Shown in pieces: positions 35,412 through 44,272 of a stretch of DNA of 64,000 nucleotides. The notes beneath the pieces were generated by a model that had not been told where the DNA came from, did no database searches, and saw only the letters and a program-made list of their open reading frames with translations. How positions within the stretch are numbered: position 1 is the stretch's first letter; each line of letters opens with the position of its first letter. Origin of the DNA: Halorubrum cibi (GTDB lineage: Archaea; Halobacteriota; Halobacteria; Halobacteriales; Haloferacaceae); NCBI RefSeq assembly GCF_900182635.1, contig NZ_FXTD01000001.1, positions 62,001-126,000 of the forward strand. Reading direction: 5' to 3'. A program made the position numbers and the translations under genes.

Positions 35412-36431
35412 TCACTCGAGTTCCCCCGCCATCTCCCGGAGCCGGTCGATCCGGTCGGCCGTCGGCGGGTGCGTCGCCGGGAACACGTCCGTCGACACCA
35501 GCTCCGCGTCGGTGAACGCCCGTCCCTCGAGGGGCGCGACGTACAGCGCCTCGGCGCCGCCGTCGAGCGACCGGAGGTCCCGATCCGGCACGTCCGCCAT
35601 CCGGTCGTCGAGTTTCCGAAGCGCGCTCGCGAGCGCGGTCGGATCCCCCGTGATGGCCGCCGCCCCGCGATCCGCGGCGTGCTCGCGGTACCGCGAGAGC
35701 ACCCGGTGGATCAGCACGCTCGCCGCCCAGAACATCGCGGAGACCGCGAGCGTGACCACCGCGGTGACGAGCAGAACGAGGATCGCCTTCGCCGCGCCGT
35801 CGCCGCCGTCACCGTCACCGCCGCGACCCGCCGTTCGCGCCAGTCCGTAGAGGACGTACGCGGCCGCGACCGCGACGTAGTAGGTGACCGTCGGCAGCAG
35901 CCACGCCACGGTCATCACGGTGGCGTCGTCGTTGGCGAGGTGTGACACCTCGTGGGCGAGGACCGCCTCCAGCTCGCGCTCGTCGAGGGCGTCGAGCAGC
36001 CCCGTGGTGACGACGACGGACGCGCCGTGAGGTCCCTGAACGGCCATCGCGTTCGGCGCGTCGTTGTGCGCGACCGCGACGTCCGGCGGGTCGATATCGG
36101 CCGTCTGTGCCAGTCTCGTGACTCGCGCGTGGAGCTCCGGGTACTCGTCGGGGCCGACGCGCCGGGCTCCGACGCTGCCGAGCACGACGTCCGGACCCTT
36201 CCACGCCTGAAGCGCCAGCCCGCCGGCGACGACGACGACCGCGAACAGCGGGTCGACGTACACGCGGCCGTGGTAGGGGCCGCTCCCCTGCGACTCCAAG
36301 AGCGGGAGGAGGACCTGGTTCGTCACGAACACGAACGCGTAGATGAACGCGAACGGGAGGACGGCGACCAGCGCGCTGGCGACGAGCAGGCGTCGCCGGA
36401 GGCTGGGATCCTCGGGGAGGGCGGAGGGCAT
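35412..36431 (-). CDS. htpX: M48 family membrane metalloprotease (HtpX-like)
   Basis: A 339-aa zinc protease. There are two N-terminal membrane segments (about 14-40 and 58-75), the zinc motif in LEAVLAHEVSHLANDDATVM (HEVSH) with the third ligand Glu probably in REHAADRGAAAITG, and two further hydrophobic segments at 190-250. HtpX-type proteases degrade damaged membrane proteins. The lipoprotein gene starts 2 nt after the stop, so both are probably expressed together. A TATA box lies 28 nt upstream (36456-36463). Confidence 0.87.
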   Translation of the reverse strand: MPSALPEDPSLRRRLLVASALVAVLPFAFIYAFVFVTNQVLLPLLESQGSGPYHGRVYVDPLFAVVVVAGGLALQAWKGPDVVLGSVGARRVGPDEYPELHARVTRLAQTADIDPPDVAVAHNDAPNAMAVQGPHGASVVVTTGLLDALDERELEAVLAHEVSHLANDDATVMTVAWLLPTVTYYVAVAAAYVLYGLARTAGRGGDGDGGDGAAKAILVLLVTAVVTLAVSAMFWAASVLIHRVLSRYREHAADRGAAAITGDPTALASALRKLDDRMADVPDRDLRSLDGGAEALYVAPLEGRAFTDAELVSTDVFPATHPPTADRIDRLREMAGELE

Positions 36432-36455
36432 CGCTCCCGAATTGTGAGCGATCCG

Positions 36456-36463
36456 GTAAAAAT
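36456..36463 (-). promoter_or_regulatory. TATA box of the M48 protease operon
   Basis: ATTTTTAC on the minus strand, 28 nt before ATG 36431; it serves the protease and, by spacing, the lipoprotein. Confidence 0.55.
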
Positions 36464-36498
36464 CCCACGCGAGTCGACCGGAATTCGGATCGAGAACG

Positions 36499-37497
36499 CT
36501 ACGCGACCGGCGTCCGCTCGACGACGGTCCCGTTCACGGTCGGGTACTGCTCGACGATCTCGCCCTCCTCGAGGTCGCCGTCCTCGACCATCTCCTCTAA
36601 GAGCCACCAGGCGACCTCGACGTGATTCGTCTTGACGGTGTAGAACTCCTCGGGGACGCCGAGCGACTCGAACCGCTCGGGGGCGGCGAACGCCTTGCCG
36701 TAGACGAGCGTGCCGTCGTCGGTGACCTCGTCGAACTCGCGGCGGACGTTCCGGGCCATCCGCTTGAGCCGGTTGCGGTGTTGGGCGGCGTCTTTGAACA
36801 CCGACGTACAGAAGTACACCTTCTCGTGGCTCGCCATCTCCTCGACGATCGCGGCGTCCTTCGACCCCTCGACCGCGGACATGTGGCCCTCCTGTAGCTC
36901 GAAGCCCTCCTCTTGCATCCGGCGGTAGTTCCCGTCGCTCATCTCGAACTCGTTGACGTTACAGAACTCGGCTGCGCCCTCGTCTAAGAACTCGAGGAAC
37001 TCCGGCTCCGCGCGAATTCCGGGGATCTCGAAGGCGGGCGTGAGGCCCTCCTCGCGGGCGATATACAGTATCTCCTCCCACTCCGTGCCGTGCATGTCGC
37101 CCCACAGTTCGAGGGGCGGGTGAAAGCGGATCTCGTCGAGGCCGGCCTCGCTCAGCCGGCGCATGTTCTCGCGGCCGCCCGGGATCCCGGTGTACAGGTG
37201 AGTGTGGTGGTCCTCGCCGAACTCGTCTTTGAGCAGTTCGAGGTAGCGAGTCGTCTTCGCCATCGCCTCCTGGGGCTCGCCGCCCGTGATCGAGGTGCCG
37301 AGCGCGCTCATGCGCTTGGCCTCCTCGATCACGTCTTCGTCGGATTCCACCTTCCGCTCGTTGGCGTACACGTCGGTGACGTTCTTCCGGTTCTCCCCGA
37401 GGGGGCAGTAGAAACAGTCCCGCTGGTCACAGTAGCCGTAGACGAAGAGCACCATCTTGCCGCCCTTGGCGCACTGTTCACAGCCCTTGGAGATCAT
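36499..37497 (-). CDS. Radical SAM protein, COG2108-like, with CX4CX2C cluster
   Basis: A 332-aa radical SAM protein related to pyruvate formate-lyase activating enzymes. The cluster motif is C23-DQRD-C28-FY-C31, four residues rather than three between the first two Cys. An extra CxxC pair (Cys6, Cys9) precedes it. The SAM-binding GGE motif is present in SITGGEPQ and a barrel-type layout follows. It has the archaeal COG2108 start GCEQCAKGGKMVLFVYGYC. Substrate unknown. It stands alone, divergent from the DUF6517 gene. Confidence 0.83.
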   Translation of the reverse strand: MISKGCEQCAKGGKMVLFVYGYCDQRDCFYCPLGENRKNVTDVYANERKVESDEDVIEEAKRMSALGTSITGGEPQEAMAKTTRYLELLKDEFGEDHHTHLYTGIPGGRENMRRLSEAGLDEIRFHPPLELWGDMHGTEWEEILYIAREEGLTPAFEIPGIRAEPEFLEFLDEGAAEFCNVNEFEMSDGNYRRMQEEGFELQEGHMSAVEGSKDAAIVEEMASHEKVYFCTSVFKDAAQHRNRLKRMARNVRREFDEVTDDGTLVYGKAFAAPERFESLGVPEEFYTVKTNHVEVAWWLLEEMVEDGDLEEGEIVEQYPTVNGTVVERTPVA

Positions 37498-37632
37498 CTA
37501 CGGCCCGATACTCGCTCCGGCGTGAAAAAGCGTCCGAAGCGTTCTCGCGGGCGTGAGCCGTCCGCACGGCGGTACGGGTGCCCGCCGATCGCGAACACAA
37601 AGTATGTACCGCCGCTCGTCCGGAGGGGAGGT

Positions 37633-38367
37633 ATGGAACACGACGCGATCGCCTCGGAGGGGACCGACCGGGACGCCGTCGACGACGGGACTGGCCGGGA
37701 CGACCGCGGGACCACCAGACGTCGGGCGCTCGCGGTCGCCGGGTCGCTCGGTATCGCCGGTCTCGCCGGCTGTACCGCGCTCGACGTCGTCACCGGCGGC
37801 GACCCCGTCGAGTTCGCCGCGGAGGCCGCGACGGTCTCGGACGCCGCGCTCGAGGAGACGGGCTACGAGTCACAGGGCGTCACCGACGACGTGATCACGC
37901 GGGAGTTCGAGGTGGCCGGCCAGACCCGACAGGTCGAGGTCACGAACCGGATCGCGGAGTACGACCGCGGCGTCGACGTCCTCGGCCAGCGCTTCCGCGG
38001 CGCGGTGTTCGCGGCGCTCTCGACCCCGAAAGTCGAGGTCCTCGGGCGGACGTTCAACCCCGTCGCCGAGATGGACACCGACGAGCTGGCGACGATGCTC
38101 CAGGACCGCTACGAGGGAATGAGCGACGTCGAGCGCGTCTCGGAGTACGCGACCGACGTGGTCGGATCGGAGACGACGGTCGTGGAGTACGAGGCCGAAT
38201 CGGAGGTCGCCGACGCCGGAGTCACCGTCGATCTGACGCTCCACGTCACGGAGCCGATCGAGGTCGGCGAGGACTTCGTGGTCTGTCTCGGCGGGTATCC
38301 GACGGCCATCAGCGACGGCGACAACGTCCGGCGGCTGTTGAACGGCGTCGAACATCCCGGGGAGTAA
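37633..38367 (+). CDS. Tat lipoprotein, DUF6517-like
   Basis: A 244-aa exported lipoprotein. After an acidic N-terminal extension of about 27 residues comes TRRRALAVAGSLGIAGLAG followed by Cys, a Tat signal with lipobox. The mature part is beta-rich with VEFAAEAATVSDAALEETGY and FRGAVFAALSTPKVEVLGRT, which I recognise as a haloarchaeal family (probably DUF6517). Function unknown. The ATG at 37633 follows a TATA-like AAGTATG about 30 nt upstream; the unusually long N-terminal stretch ahead of the RR motif is of note. Confidence 0.78.
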   Translation: MEHDAIASEGTDRDAVDDGTGRDDRGTTRRRALAVAGSLGIAGLAGCTALDVVTGGDPVEFAAEAATVSDAALEETGYESQGVTDDVITREFEVAGQTRQVEVTNRIAEYDRGVDVLGQRFRGAVFAALSTPKVEVLGRTFNPVAEMDTDELATMLQDRYEGMSDVERVSEYATDVVGSETTVVEYEAESEVADAGVTVDLTLHVTEPIEVGEDFVVCLGGYPTAISDGDNVRRLLNGVEHPGE

Positions 38368-38738
38368 GGGGTCGGCGGGAGAGGGAGAGAGATCCCGTCG
38401 TATCCGCTCTTTCGGACCTCGGACAGCGCGACCGAGCCGACCATTAGAGCGTCCTTGTTGAGATGTTTGTGAGAATGAGAGTAACTGTCGGAGTATATCC
38501 AAGCGCGAACCGAATGTCGGTTGGGGTCAGGGAGAGCCTCTGACATTCCGGAACTGACCCACGTTCCGGACTGGCCTCCCAGCCCTCTAGTACGCGTCTG
38601 GTACGAAACGTTGGGAGCATTCAGTACGCCAACTACATTGATCACGGGAAGGTCAGGATCTCTCACCTGCTGGGAGTCTCATCGGAGTCGGGGCCGCGAG
38701 CCGAAAGCATATGCCGACCCCTCGCATACCCCCGGTGA
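38368..38738. other. 371-bp region without a recognised gene, lower GC
   Basis: No convincing frame. The stretch 38440-38690 is clearly less GC-rich than its surroundings and lacks the local codon bias in any frame. It holds short structures: GTCAG..CTGAC at 38527-38545 and a TTCCGGA direct repeat at 38548 and 38572. GCATATGC at 38708-38715 is the TATA box of the DUF373 gene. It may be a decayed element or an untranslated RNA. Confidence 0.5.
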
Positions 38739-39848
38739 ATGCTGCTCGTCCTCTGTGTCGACCTCGACGACGACCTCGGCCGAAAGACGGGGATCCCTAC
38801 CCCCGTGATCGGCGACGACGACGTCACCGAGGCCGCGGTCGCGCTCGCCACCGCCGACCCGGAGGACTCCGACGTGAACGTGCTGTTCCAGGGCGTGACC
38901 GTCCACGACGAGCTGGCCGCCGAGGGCGAGGCGGTCGAGGTCGCGGCCGTCACCGGCGTCGACGGCCCGGACGTGAAGGCCAACCGCGCGGTCGGCGCGG
39001 AGGTCGACCGCGTCCTCGCGGAGCTGTCGACCGGCGAGGACGTCTCGGCCATCGTGATCACCGACGGCGCACAGGACGAGTCGGTGCTCCCCGTGATCCG
39101 CTCGCGGATGCGGATCGACGGCGTCCGCCGCGTCGTCGTTCGACAGGCACAGGACCTCGAGTCGCTGTACTACACGATCAAGCAGGTGCTCGCGGACCCC
39201 GAGACCCGCGGCACCATCCTCGTGCCGCTCGGAATTCTCCTCCTCATCTACCCGCTCGTCGTCCTCGCCAACCTCTTCGACGTCGAGGGCGCGGCCGTGC
39301 TCGGACTGATCTCCGGCGGCGTCGGCCTCTACTCGCTGTTCCGCGGGCTGGGGTTGGAGGAGACCGTCGACGGCGCGGCCGACTCCGTCCGGAACGTGCT
39401 CTACGCCGGGCGCGTGACGCTCATCACGTACGTCGTCGCGCTCGCGTTGATCCTCGTGGGCGGGGTCCAGGGCACCGAGACCGTCGAGGCCGTCGGCGGC
39501 GTCACTGCCGGACCCCTTCCGCCGAGCGCGACGCTCACGGCATTCGTCCACGGCTTCGTCCAGTGGCTCGCGGTCGCCGGGGTGACCTCCAGTCTCGGAC
39601 AGATCACCGACGAGTACCTCGCCGGCCGCTTCCGGTGGCGGTACCTCAACGCGCCGTTCTACGTCGTCGCCATCGCGGTCGTGCTGTACGCGGTCTCGGG
39701 GTTCTTCCTCCCGCCGGCTCCGGGCGTGACGTCCCTGGCGCTCGCGGACCTGGCGATGGCGCTCGCGGCCGGGACGCTGCTCGGCGTGTTGAGTACGCTC
39801 ATGTTCGCTATCGCGGAGTCTCAGGTCCCGTCCGGCGACCCGGCGTGA
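38739..39848 (+). CDS. DUF373 family membrane protein
   Basis: A 369-aa archaeal protein. The cytoplasmic N-terminal domain (about 1-145) begins LLVLCVDLDDDLGRKTGIPT and contains VNVLFQGVTVHDELAAEGEA and ITDGAQDESVLPVIRSRM. About six to seven hydrophobic segments follow from residue 155 to 365. The Asp-rich start of strand 1 resembles metal- or phosphate-binding sites, but no function is established. Length and layout are normal for the family. A TATA box lies 28 nt upstream, so the transcript is leaderless. Confidence 0.87.
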   Translation: MLLVLCVDLDDDLGRKTGIPTPVIGDDDVTEAAVALATADPEDSDVNVLFQGVTVHDELAAEGEAVEVAAVTGVDGPDVKANRAVGAEVDRVLAELSTGEDVSAIVITDGAQDESVLPVIRSRMRIDGVRRVVVRQAQDLESLYYTIKQVLADPETRGTILVPLGILLLIYPLVVLANLFDVEGAAVLGLISGGVGLYSLFRGLGLEETVDGAADSVRNVLYAGRVTLITYVVALALILVGGVQGTETVEAVGGVTAGPLPPSATLTAFVHGFVQWLAVAGVTSSLGQITDEYLAGRFRWRYLNAPFYVVAIAVVLYAVSGFFLPPAPGVTSLALADLAMALAAGTLLGVLSTLMFAIAESQVPSGDPA

Positions 39849-39869
39849 AAGAACGGGCGGCCGGCGGAC

Positions 39870-40847
39870 TCACCGCGGTGTCCACTGTTCGCAGGGCTCC
39901 ATGGCCTCCATGACCTCGTCGTAGTGACCGCAGTAGGGTCGCATCCCGTCGTCGGTCTTGACGTAATCGAACTCCGCACAGTTCCCGCAGTACGTGTCCC
40001 CCGGACCCTCGCGTGCGGTCGCGTCCGTTGTCGACCGGCCTCCCGAGCCGTCCGATCCGTTCCGTCTGCTCGGCCCGTCAGGCGCGGCCGGCGTCCTCGG
40101 TTCCGTCGGCGCGTCGAGCGGCGAGGAGATGTCGGTCGTCGAGCTTCCCCCGTCGCTGCGGCCCGACGGCGTCGGCGAGGAAACGTCGAGTGAACCGGCC
40201 GTCTGACTGGACCCGACGTCCCCGGAAGCCGCCGACTCCGACCGGTTCGTCTGCGTCTCGACGTCTCCGTTCGGCGTCCCGCCGAGGAGGCCGACGCCGC
40301 CGCCGAGCCCTCGAACTTGGTCGCGTTCGACCTCGATGACCTTCGTTTCTCCCTTGTGGGTCACCTCCATCGTCACCGTTCCTCCCGGGTCGTTACGGGT
40401 CTTGAAGTTCGCGACGCCGACGAAGACGCACCACATCGTCGTCGCGGCCCCGAGGAAGTAGACGCCGGCGGTCGGGAGCGTGAGATCCACGAGTTCCGGG
40501 CGCGGCCCGCCGACCCAGTGGTTCGGGTACGCCTGCGAGAACAGCGCGACGCCGAGCGACATGATCGCCGCGCCCACGACCGCCGCCGCACGGGTGCGCC
40601 GGTCGGCCGGCAGGACCGTCATCACGCCGAGCGTGACGAGCGGGACGCCGAATCCGCCGAGGATCCCGCCGAGGCGTCTCGCCGCGCCGGAGGTGTACCC
40701 GCTCGGAACGAGCACCTCGGCGGCCACGAGGATCCCGGCGACGAGGAGCAGCGTCCCGCCGACGAACAGTCCCGCACCGAGCGACAGCCGCCGCGGGTCG
40801 ACCTCGGAGCGTCCCTTCCCCCCGTACGCCTCCGAGAGACTGGTCAT
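39870..40847 (-). CDS. Haloarchaeal membrane protein with C-terminal Cys-rich motif
   Basis: A 325-aa protein with four membrane helices at about 22-145 (including FVGGTLLLVAGILVAAEVLV). A short cytoplasmic beta segment follows (TVTMEVTHKGETKVIEVERD), then a long Ser/Gly/Asp/Thr disordered linker (about 185-280). The C-terminal motif is YCGNCAEFDYV ... PYCGHYDEVMEAMEPCEQW, a probable zinc-binding knuckle. It is a haloarchaeal family (possibly DUF7139) of unknown function. It ends 21 bp from the convergent DUF373 gene. Confidence 0.72.
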   Translation of the reverse strand: MTSLSEAYGGKGRSEVDPRRLSLGAGLFVGGTLLLVAGILVAAEVLVPSGYTSGAARRLGGILGGFGVPLVTLGVMTVLPADRRTRAAAVVGAAIMSLGVALFSQAYPNHWVGGPRPELVDLTLPTAGVYFLGAATTMWCVFVGVANFKTRNDPGGTVTMEVTHKGETKVIEVERDQVRGLGGGVGLLGGTPNGDVETQTNRSESAASGDVGSSQTAGSLDVSSPTPSGRSDGGSSTTDISSPLDAPTEPRTPAAPDGPSRRNGSDGSGGRSTTDATAREGPGDTYCGNCAEFDYVKTDDGMRPYCGHYDEVMEAMEPCEQWTPR

Positions 40848-40910
40848 ACGCCCCCTTCGTCGGCCACCCTGAAAACAGTACGTCAGACGCTCACGCGATC
40901 GGGGGCGCTC

Positions 40911-40981
40911 ACCCGACGGGACCGATCGCCGACCGACGGGGCCGATCGCCGACCGACGACGGTCGTCATCGCCCGTCGGTC
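40911..40981. repeat. 20-bp tandem repeat and 10-bp hairpin downstream of the acyl-CoA synthetase operon
   Basis: ACCGATCGCCGACCGACGGG (40921-40940) is repeated at 40941-40960 with three changes at its ends. GACCGACGGG (40931-40940) also pairs perfectly with CCCGTCGGTC (40972-40981). The position just past the stop of the leftward operon suits a terminator or 3'-end stabiliser. Confidence 0.65.
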
Positions 40982-41017
40982 GTCACCGATCGCCGGCGGT
41001 CGACCGCGCCCGCTCGA

Positions 41018-42079
41018 TCAGACGAGCGCGTCGACGTCGGCGTGGGCCTCGAGGAGTTCCGCCATCCGCTCGACGGTGCGGGCGTCGCGGGTCCGGCCGC
41101 CGCTGATGACGGCCTCGACGCGGTCGATCGCGGTGGCGGTGTCGGTGTTCACGGCGAGCACGGCGGTGCCGGCCTCGGCGGCCCGCCCGAGCACCGCGCT
41201 CGAGGGGCGGTGGCCGCCGGTGAGCACGAGACACTTCACGCCCGAGGCGTCGAGGGCGGCGGCCTGGACGTCGGCGCGGTCGCCGCCCGTGATCACCGCG
41301 GCGTCGCGGGCGCGCCGGAAGTGCCGGAGCGCCTCGTCGCCGCCCATCGCGCCGACGAGGAACCGCTCGACGAACGCGTCGGTGGAGCCGTCGGTCAGCA
41401 GCTCCGCGCCGAGCTCGTCGGCGAGGTCGGCGACGGTGACGCCGGCGAGTTCCTTCTCGTGTGGGAGCGCCCCGAAGACGGGGATACCGCGCGATTCGAG
41501 GAAGGGGATCCCGTCGTGATCGAGCGAGTCGAAGGCGGCGTCCCCGACCTTGTTGAAGACGACGCCGGCGAGCCGGTCGCCGAACGCGTCGGCGGCGGCG
41601 AGCACCGCGTCGAGGTCGCCGGGCGTCTCGTAGTCGGCCACGAGCACGACGCGCGCGTCGAGCAGTTCGGCCACGTCCACGTCCGTGAGGTCGACGACGC
41701 CGCCCGTGGTCCAGTCGCCGCCGCCCTCGACGAAGACGTGGTCGCGGTTGGCGGCGAGCCCGTCGAACTCCTCGCGGATCCGCTCGCGGAGCGCCCCGGG
41801 GTCCTCCGTGCCGCGGACCGCACCCTCGATGAACGTCGGCGAGTAGACGACGGGCTCCATCTGGTGTATCTCCGCGTCCAATCCGAGCACCTCGCGGGCG
41901 AGCATCGGGTCCCGGTCGAGCGTCTTGCCGACGTTCGACTGGAGCCGCGTCCCCTTCGGTTTCATGTAGCCGACGCTCCGGTCGCGGTCGGCCGCGAGCC
42001 GCGCGAGCGCGACGGTGATCGCAGTCTTTCCGGCTCCCTCTCCGGTGGCGGTGACGAGTGTGGTGGTTGTGTCTGTCAT
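41018..42079 (-). CDS. Phosphotransacetylase-like regulatory protein (BioD-type + DRTGG domains)
   Basis: A 353-aa protein matching the N-terminal part of bacterial phosphotransacetylase but lacking the catalytic Pta domain. Residues 1-215 are a dethiobiotin synthetase-type P-loop domain (TLVTATGEGAGKTAITVALA, VFVEGGGDWTTGG). Residues about 235-345 are a DRTGG domain (HFRRARDAAVITGGDRADVQ, CLVLTGGHRPSSAVL). It overlaps the ADP-forming acyl-CoA synthetase stop by 4 nt (ATGA), so the two are coupled. A role in sensing or regulating acetyl-CoA/acetate conversion is inferred. Confidence 0.83.
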   Translation of the reverse strand: MTDTTTTLVTATGEGAGKTAITVALARLAADRDRSVGYMKPKGTRLQSNVGKTLDRDPMLAREVLGLDAEIHQMEPVVYSPTFIEGAVRGTEDPGALRERIREEFDGLAANRDHVFVEGGGDWTTGGVVDLTDVDVAELLDARVVLVADYETPGDLDAVLAAADAFGDRLAGVVFNKVGDAAFDSLDHDGIPFLESRGIPVFGALPHEKELAGVTVADLADELGAELLTDGSTDAFVERFLVGAMGGDEALRHFRRARDAAVITGGDRADVQAAALDASGVKCLVLTGGHRPSSAVLGRAAEAGTAVLAVNTDTATAIDRVEAVISGGRTRDARTVERMAELLEAHADVDALV

Positions 42080-44241
42080 TGGTGGGGTTCCTCGGTGTGG
42101 GGTCTCTCGGGGTCGGCGTCGGGGCCCTCGAGGTCGAGCTCCTCGGGGTCGACGGTGAGTCGGACGTCGACGGCGGCGGCGTTCGCGTCGCCGTCGGCGT
42201 CGGGCAGTGCGACGAGCGGGTTGATGTCGAGTTCCAAGATCGCGGGGAAGTCGGTGACGAGCTGTGAGAGCCGGCCGATCGTCTCGATCACGGCGTCGAG
42301 ATCAACCGGGTCGCGGCCGCGAGCGCCGCGCAGCAGCGGCGCCGACTGGATCTCCTCGGTCATCTCGCGGGCCTCCGGCTCGGAGACGGGCGCGACGCGG
42401 AAGGCGGTGTCCTCCATCACCTCCACGAAGATCCCGCCGAGACCGAACATCACGAGCGGGCCGAACTGCGGGTCGCGGTTCATCCCGACGATGGTCTCGA
42501 CGCCGTCCTCCAAGTCGACCATCTCCTGTACTTGGACCCCGAGGATCGTCGCGTCCGGCTGGTAGTTCCGCGCCCGGGTGATCAGGTCCTCGTAGGTGTC
42601 CGCGACGTCAGCGTCGGCGACGCCGACCGCGACGCCGCCGATGTCGGACTTATGTAGGATGTCGGGCGAGACGATCTTCATGACGACGTCGCCGTCGATC
42701 TCGGCGGCGACCTCGCTCGCGCGCTCGGGCGAGTCGACGATCTCCCCGGCGGGCGTGGCGATCCCGTAGGCGTCGAGCAGCTCCATCGCCTCAACGCCGA
42801 GACGGTTGTCCTCGCGGTCGCGGACCGTCGCGAGCACCTCGCGAGCGCGCTCGCGGTCGACGTCGAACGACATCGGGTCGGCGTACTCGCGTTCCCTGAT
42901 GTCGCGGTACTCCGCGAGCGTCGCGAGGCTCTCGATCCCGCGGGCGGGGTCGAAGTAACAGGGGATCCCGGCCGCCTGGAGCTTCCGTTTCGGCTCGCGG
43001 GTCCGGTCGCCGCCCATCAGGCAGGCGGCCACCGGCGCGTCGGTGTCCGCGACGGTCTCTCGAACCGCCTCGCCCAACTCATCGAACTCGAGGGTCGCGG
43101 TCGGGGCGGCCAACACGAGCGCGGCCCCCACGTTGTCGTCGGCGATGACGGTCTCGAGCGCCTCGCGGAAGCGGTCGACGTCGGCGTCGCCGATCACGTC
43201 GACGGGGTTGTGGACGTTCGCCTCCTCGGGCATCGACTCGCGGAGCGCCGCGGTGGTCTCGCCCGTGAACGAGGCCAACTCGAGGCCGGCGTCGCCGACC
43301 GCGTCGGTCGCCATCACGCCCGGCCCGCCGGCGTTGGTCACGATCGCGACGCTGTCGGTTTCGGGCAGCGGCTGGCTGCCGAGGATGCCGGCGGCGTCGA
43401 ACAGCTCGTCGACCGACTCCGCGCGGATGACGCCGGCCTGGTCGAGGCCCGCCTCGTAGGCCTTCTCCGAGCCGGCGAGCGTGCCCGTGTGTGAGGACGC
43501 CGCTCTCGCGCCCGCGCTCGTCCGGCCGGACTTCACGGCCACTATCGGGGTCTCCGCGGCGGTCTCGCGGGCGGTCTCGATGAACTCGCGGCCGTCCTCG
43601 ATCCCCTCGAGGTAGCCGATGATCACGTCCGTGTCCTCGTCGTCGCCCCAGTGGTCGACGAAGTCGGTCTCGTCGAGGACGGCCTTGTTCCCGAGCGAGA
43701 CCACGTCCTTGAAGCCGACGCCGTTGTCGTTGGCCCAGTCGAGGACCGCGGTGACGAACGCACCCGATTGGCTCATGAACGAGAGCCCGCCCGGCAGGGC
43801 GTTCTCCGGCCCGAACGTGGCGTTCATCCCCGACGGCGTCGACATGATCCCGAGGCTGTTCGGGCCGACGAGGTTCAACTCGTACTCGTCGGCAAGCTCG
43901 GCGAGGCGACGCTCGCGGTCGGCGCCGTCCTCGCCCGTCTCGCCGAACCCCGCGGTGATCACGACGACGTTCCGCACCCCCGCCTCGCCGCACGCCTCGA
44001 TGGCGTCCAACACGATCGAGGGCGGGACGACGATCACCGCGACGTCGGCCTCGGCCTCGTCGACCGCGTCGACGCAGGGCGTCCCGAGCACCTCGTCGTA
44101 GTTCGGATTGACGGGGACCGTCTCGCCGTCGAAGTCCGCGAGCAGGTTCGACGTGACGGCGCGGCCGACAGCGCCCTCGCGAGCCGTCGCGCCGACGACC
44201 GCGACCCGATCCGGGTCGAACAGTTCGTTGAGCGTACCCAT
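42076..44241 (-). CDS. acd: Acetate/acyl-CoA ligase (ADP-forming), fused alpha-beta
   Basis: A 721-aa fused enzyme making ATP from acyl-CoA, ADP and phosphate, the archaeal route of acetate formation. The alpha part (about 1-455) has a CoA-binding Rossmann start (LFDPDRVAVVGATAREGAVG) and the phospho-His loop ASSHTGTLAGSEKAYEAG. The beta part (about 470-715) is ATP-grasp-like (LLDAYGIATPAGEIVDSPER, GDVVMKIVSPDILHKSDIGG, and a C-terminal LELDINPLVALPDADGDA). The acyl specificity cannot be read. The ATG at 44241 is preferred to GTG 44250 because a TATA box lies 28 nt before it. Confidence 0.9.
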   Translation of the reverse strand: MGTLNELFDPDRVAVVGATAREGAVGRAVTSNLLADFDGETVPVNPNYDEVLGTPCVDAVDEAEADVAVIVVPPSIVLDAIEACGEAGVRNVVVITAGFGETGEDGADRERRLAELADEYELNLVGPNSLGIMSTPSGMNATFGPENALPGGLSFMSQSGAFVTAVLDWANDNGVGFKDVVSLGNKAVLDETDFVDHWGDDEDTDVIIGYLEGIEDGREFIETARETAAETPIVAVKSGRTSAGARAASSHTGTLAGSEKAYEAGLDQAGVIRAESVDELFDAAGILGSQPLPETDSVAIVTNAGGPGVMATDAVGDAGLELASFTGETTAALRESMPEEANVHNPVDVIGDADVDRFREALETVIADDNVGAALVLAAPTATLEFDELGEAVRETVADTDAPVAACLMGGDRTREPKRKLQAAGIPCYFDPARGIESLATLAEYRDIREREYADPMSFDVDRERAREVLATVRDREDNRLGVEAMELLDAYGIATPAGEIVDSPERASEVAAEIDGDVVMKIVSPDILHKSDIGGVAVGVADADVADTYEDLITRARNYQPDATILGVQVQEMVDLEDGVETIVGMNRDPQFGPLVMFGLGGIFVEVMEDTAFRVAPVSEPEAREMTEEIQSAPLLRGARGRDPVDLDAVIETIGRLSQLVTDFPAILELDINPLVALPDADGDANAAAVDVRLTVDPEELDLEGPDADPERPHTEEPHQ

Positions 44242-44264
44242 CGGCTTCACCTACGCGGACGGTC

Positions 44265-44272
44265 GGTTTAAC
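44265..44272 (-). promoter_or_regulatory. TATA box of the acyl-CoA synthetase operon
   Basis: GGTTAAAC on the minus strand, 28 nt before ATG 44241 and only about 19 nt before the alternative GTG. Confidence 0.55.

Noticed and set aside
38590-38738. A short open frame with protein-like sequence in the low-GC gap
   Set aside because: It is under 70 codons, lacks a start and promoter, and shows no local codon bias.
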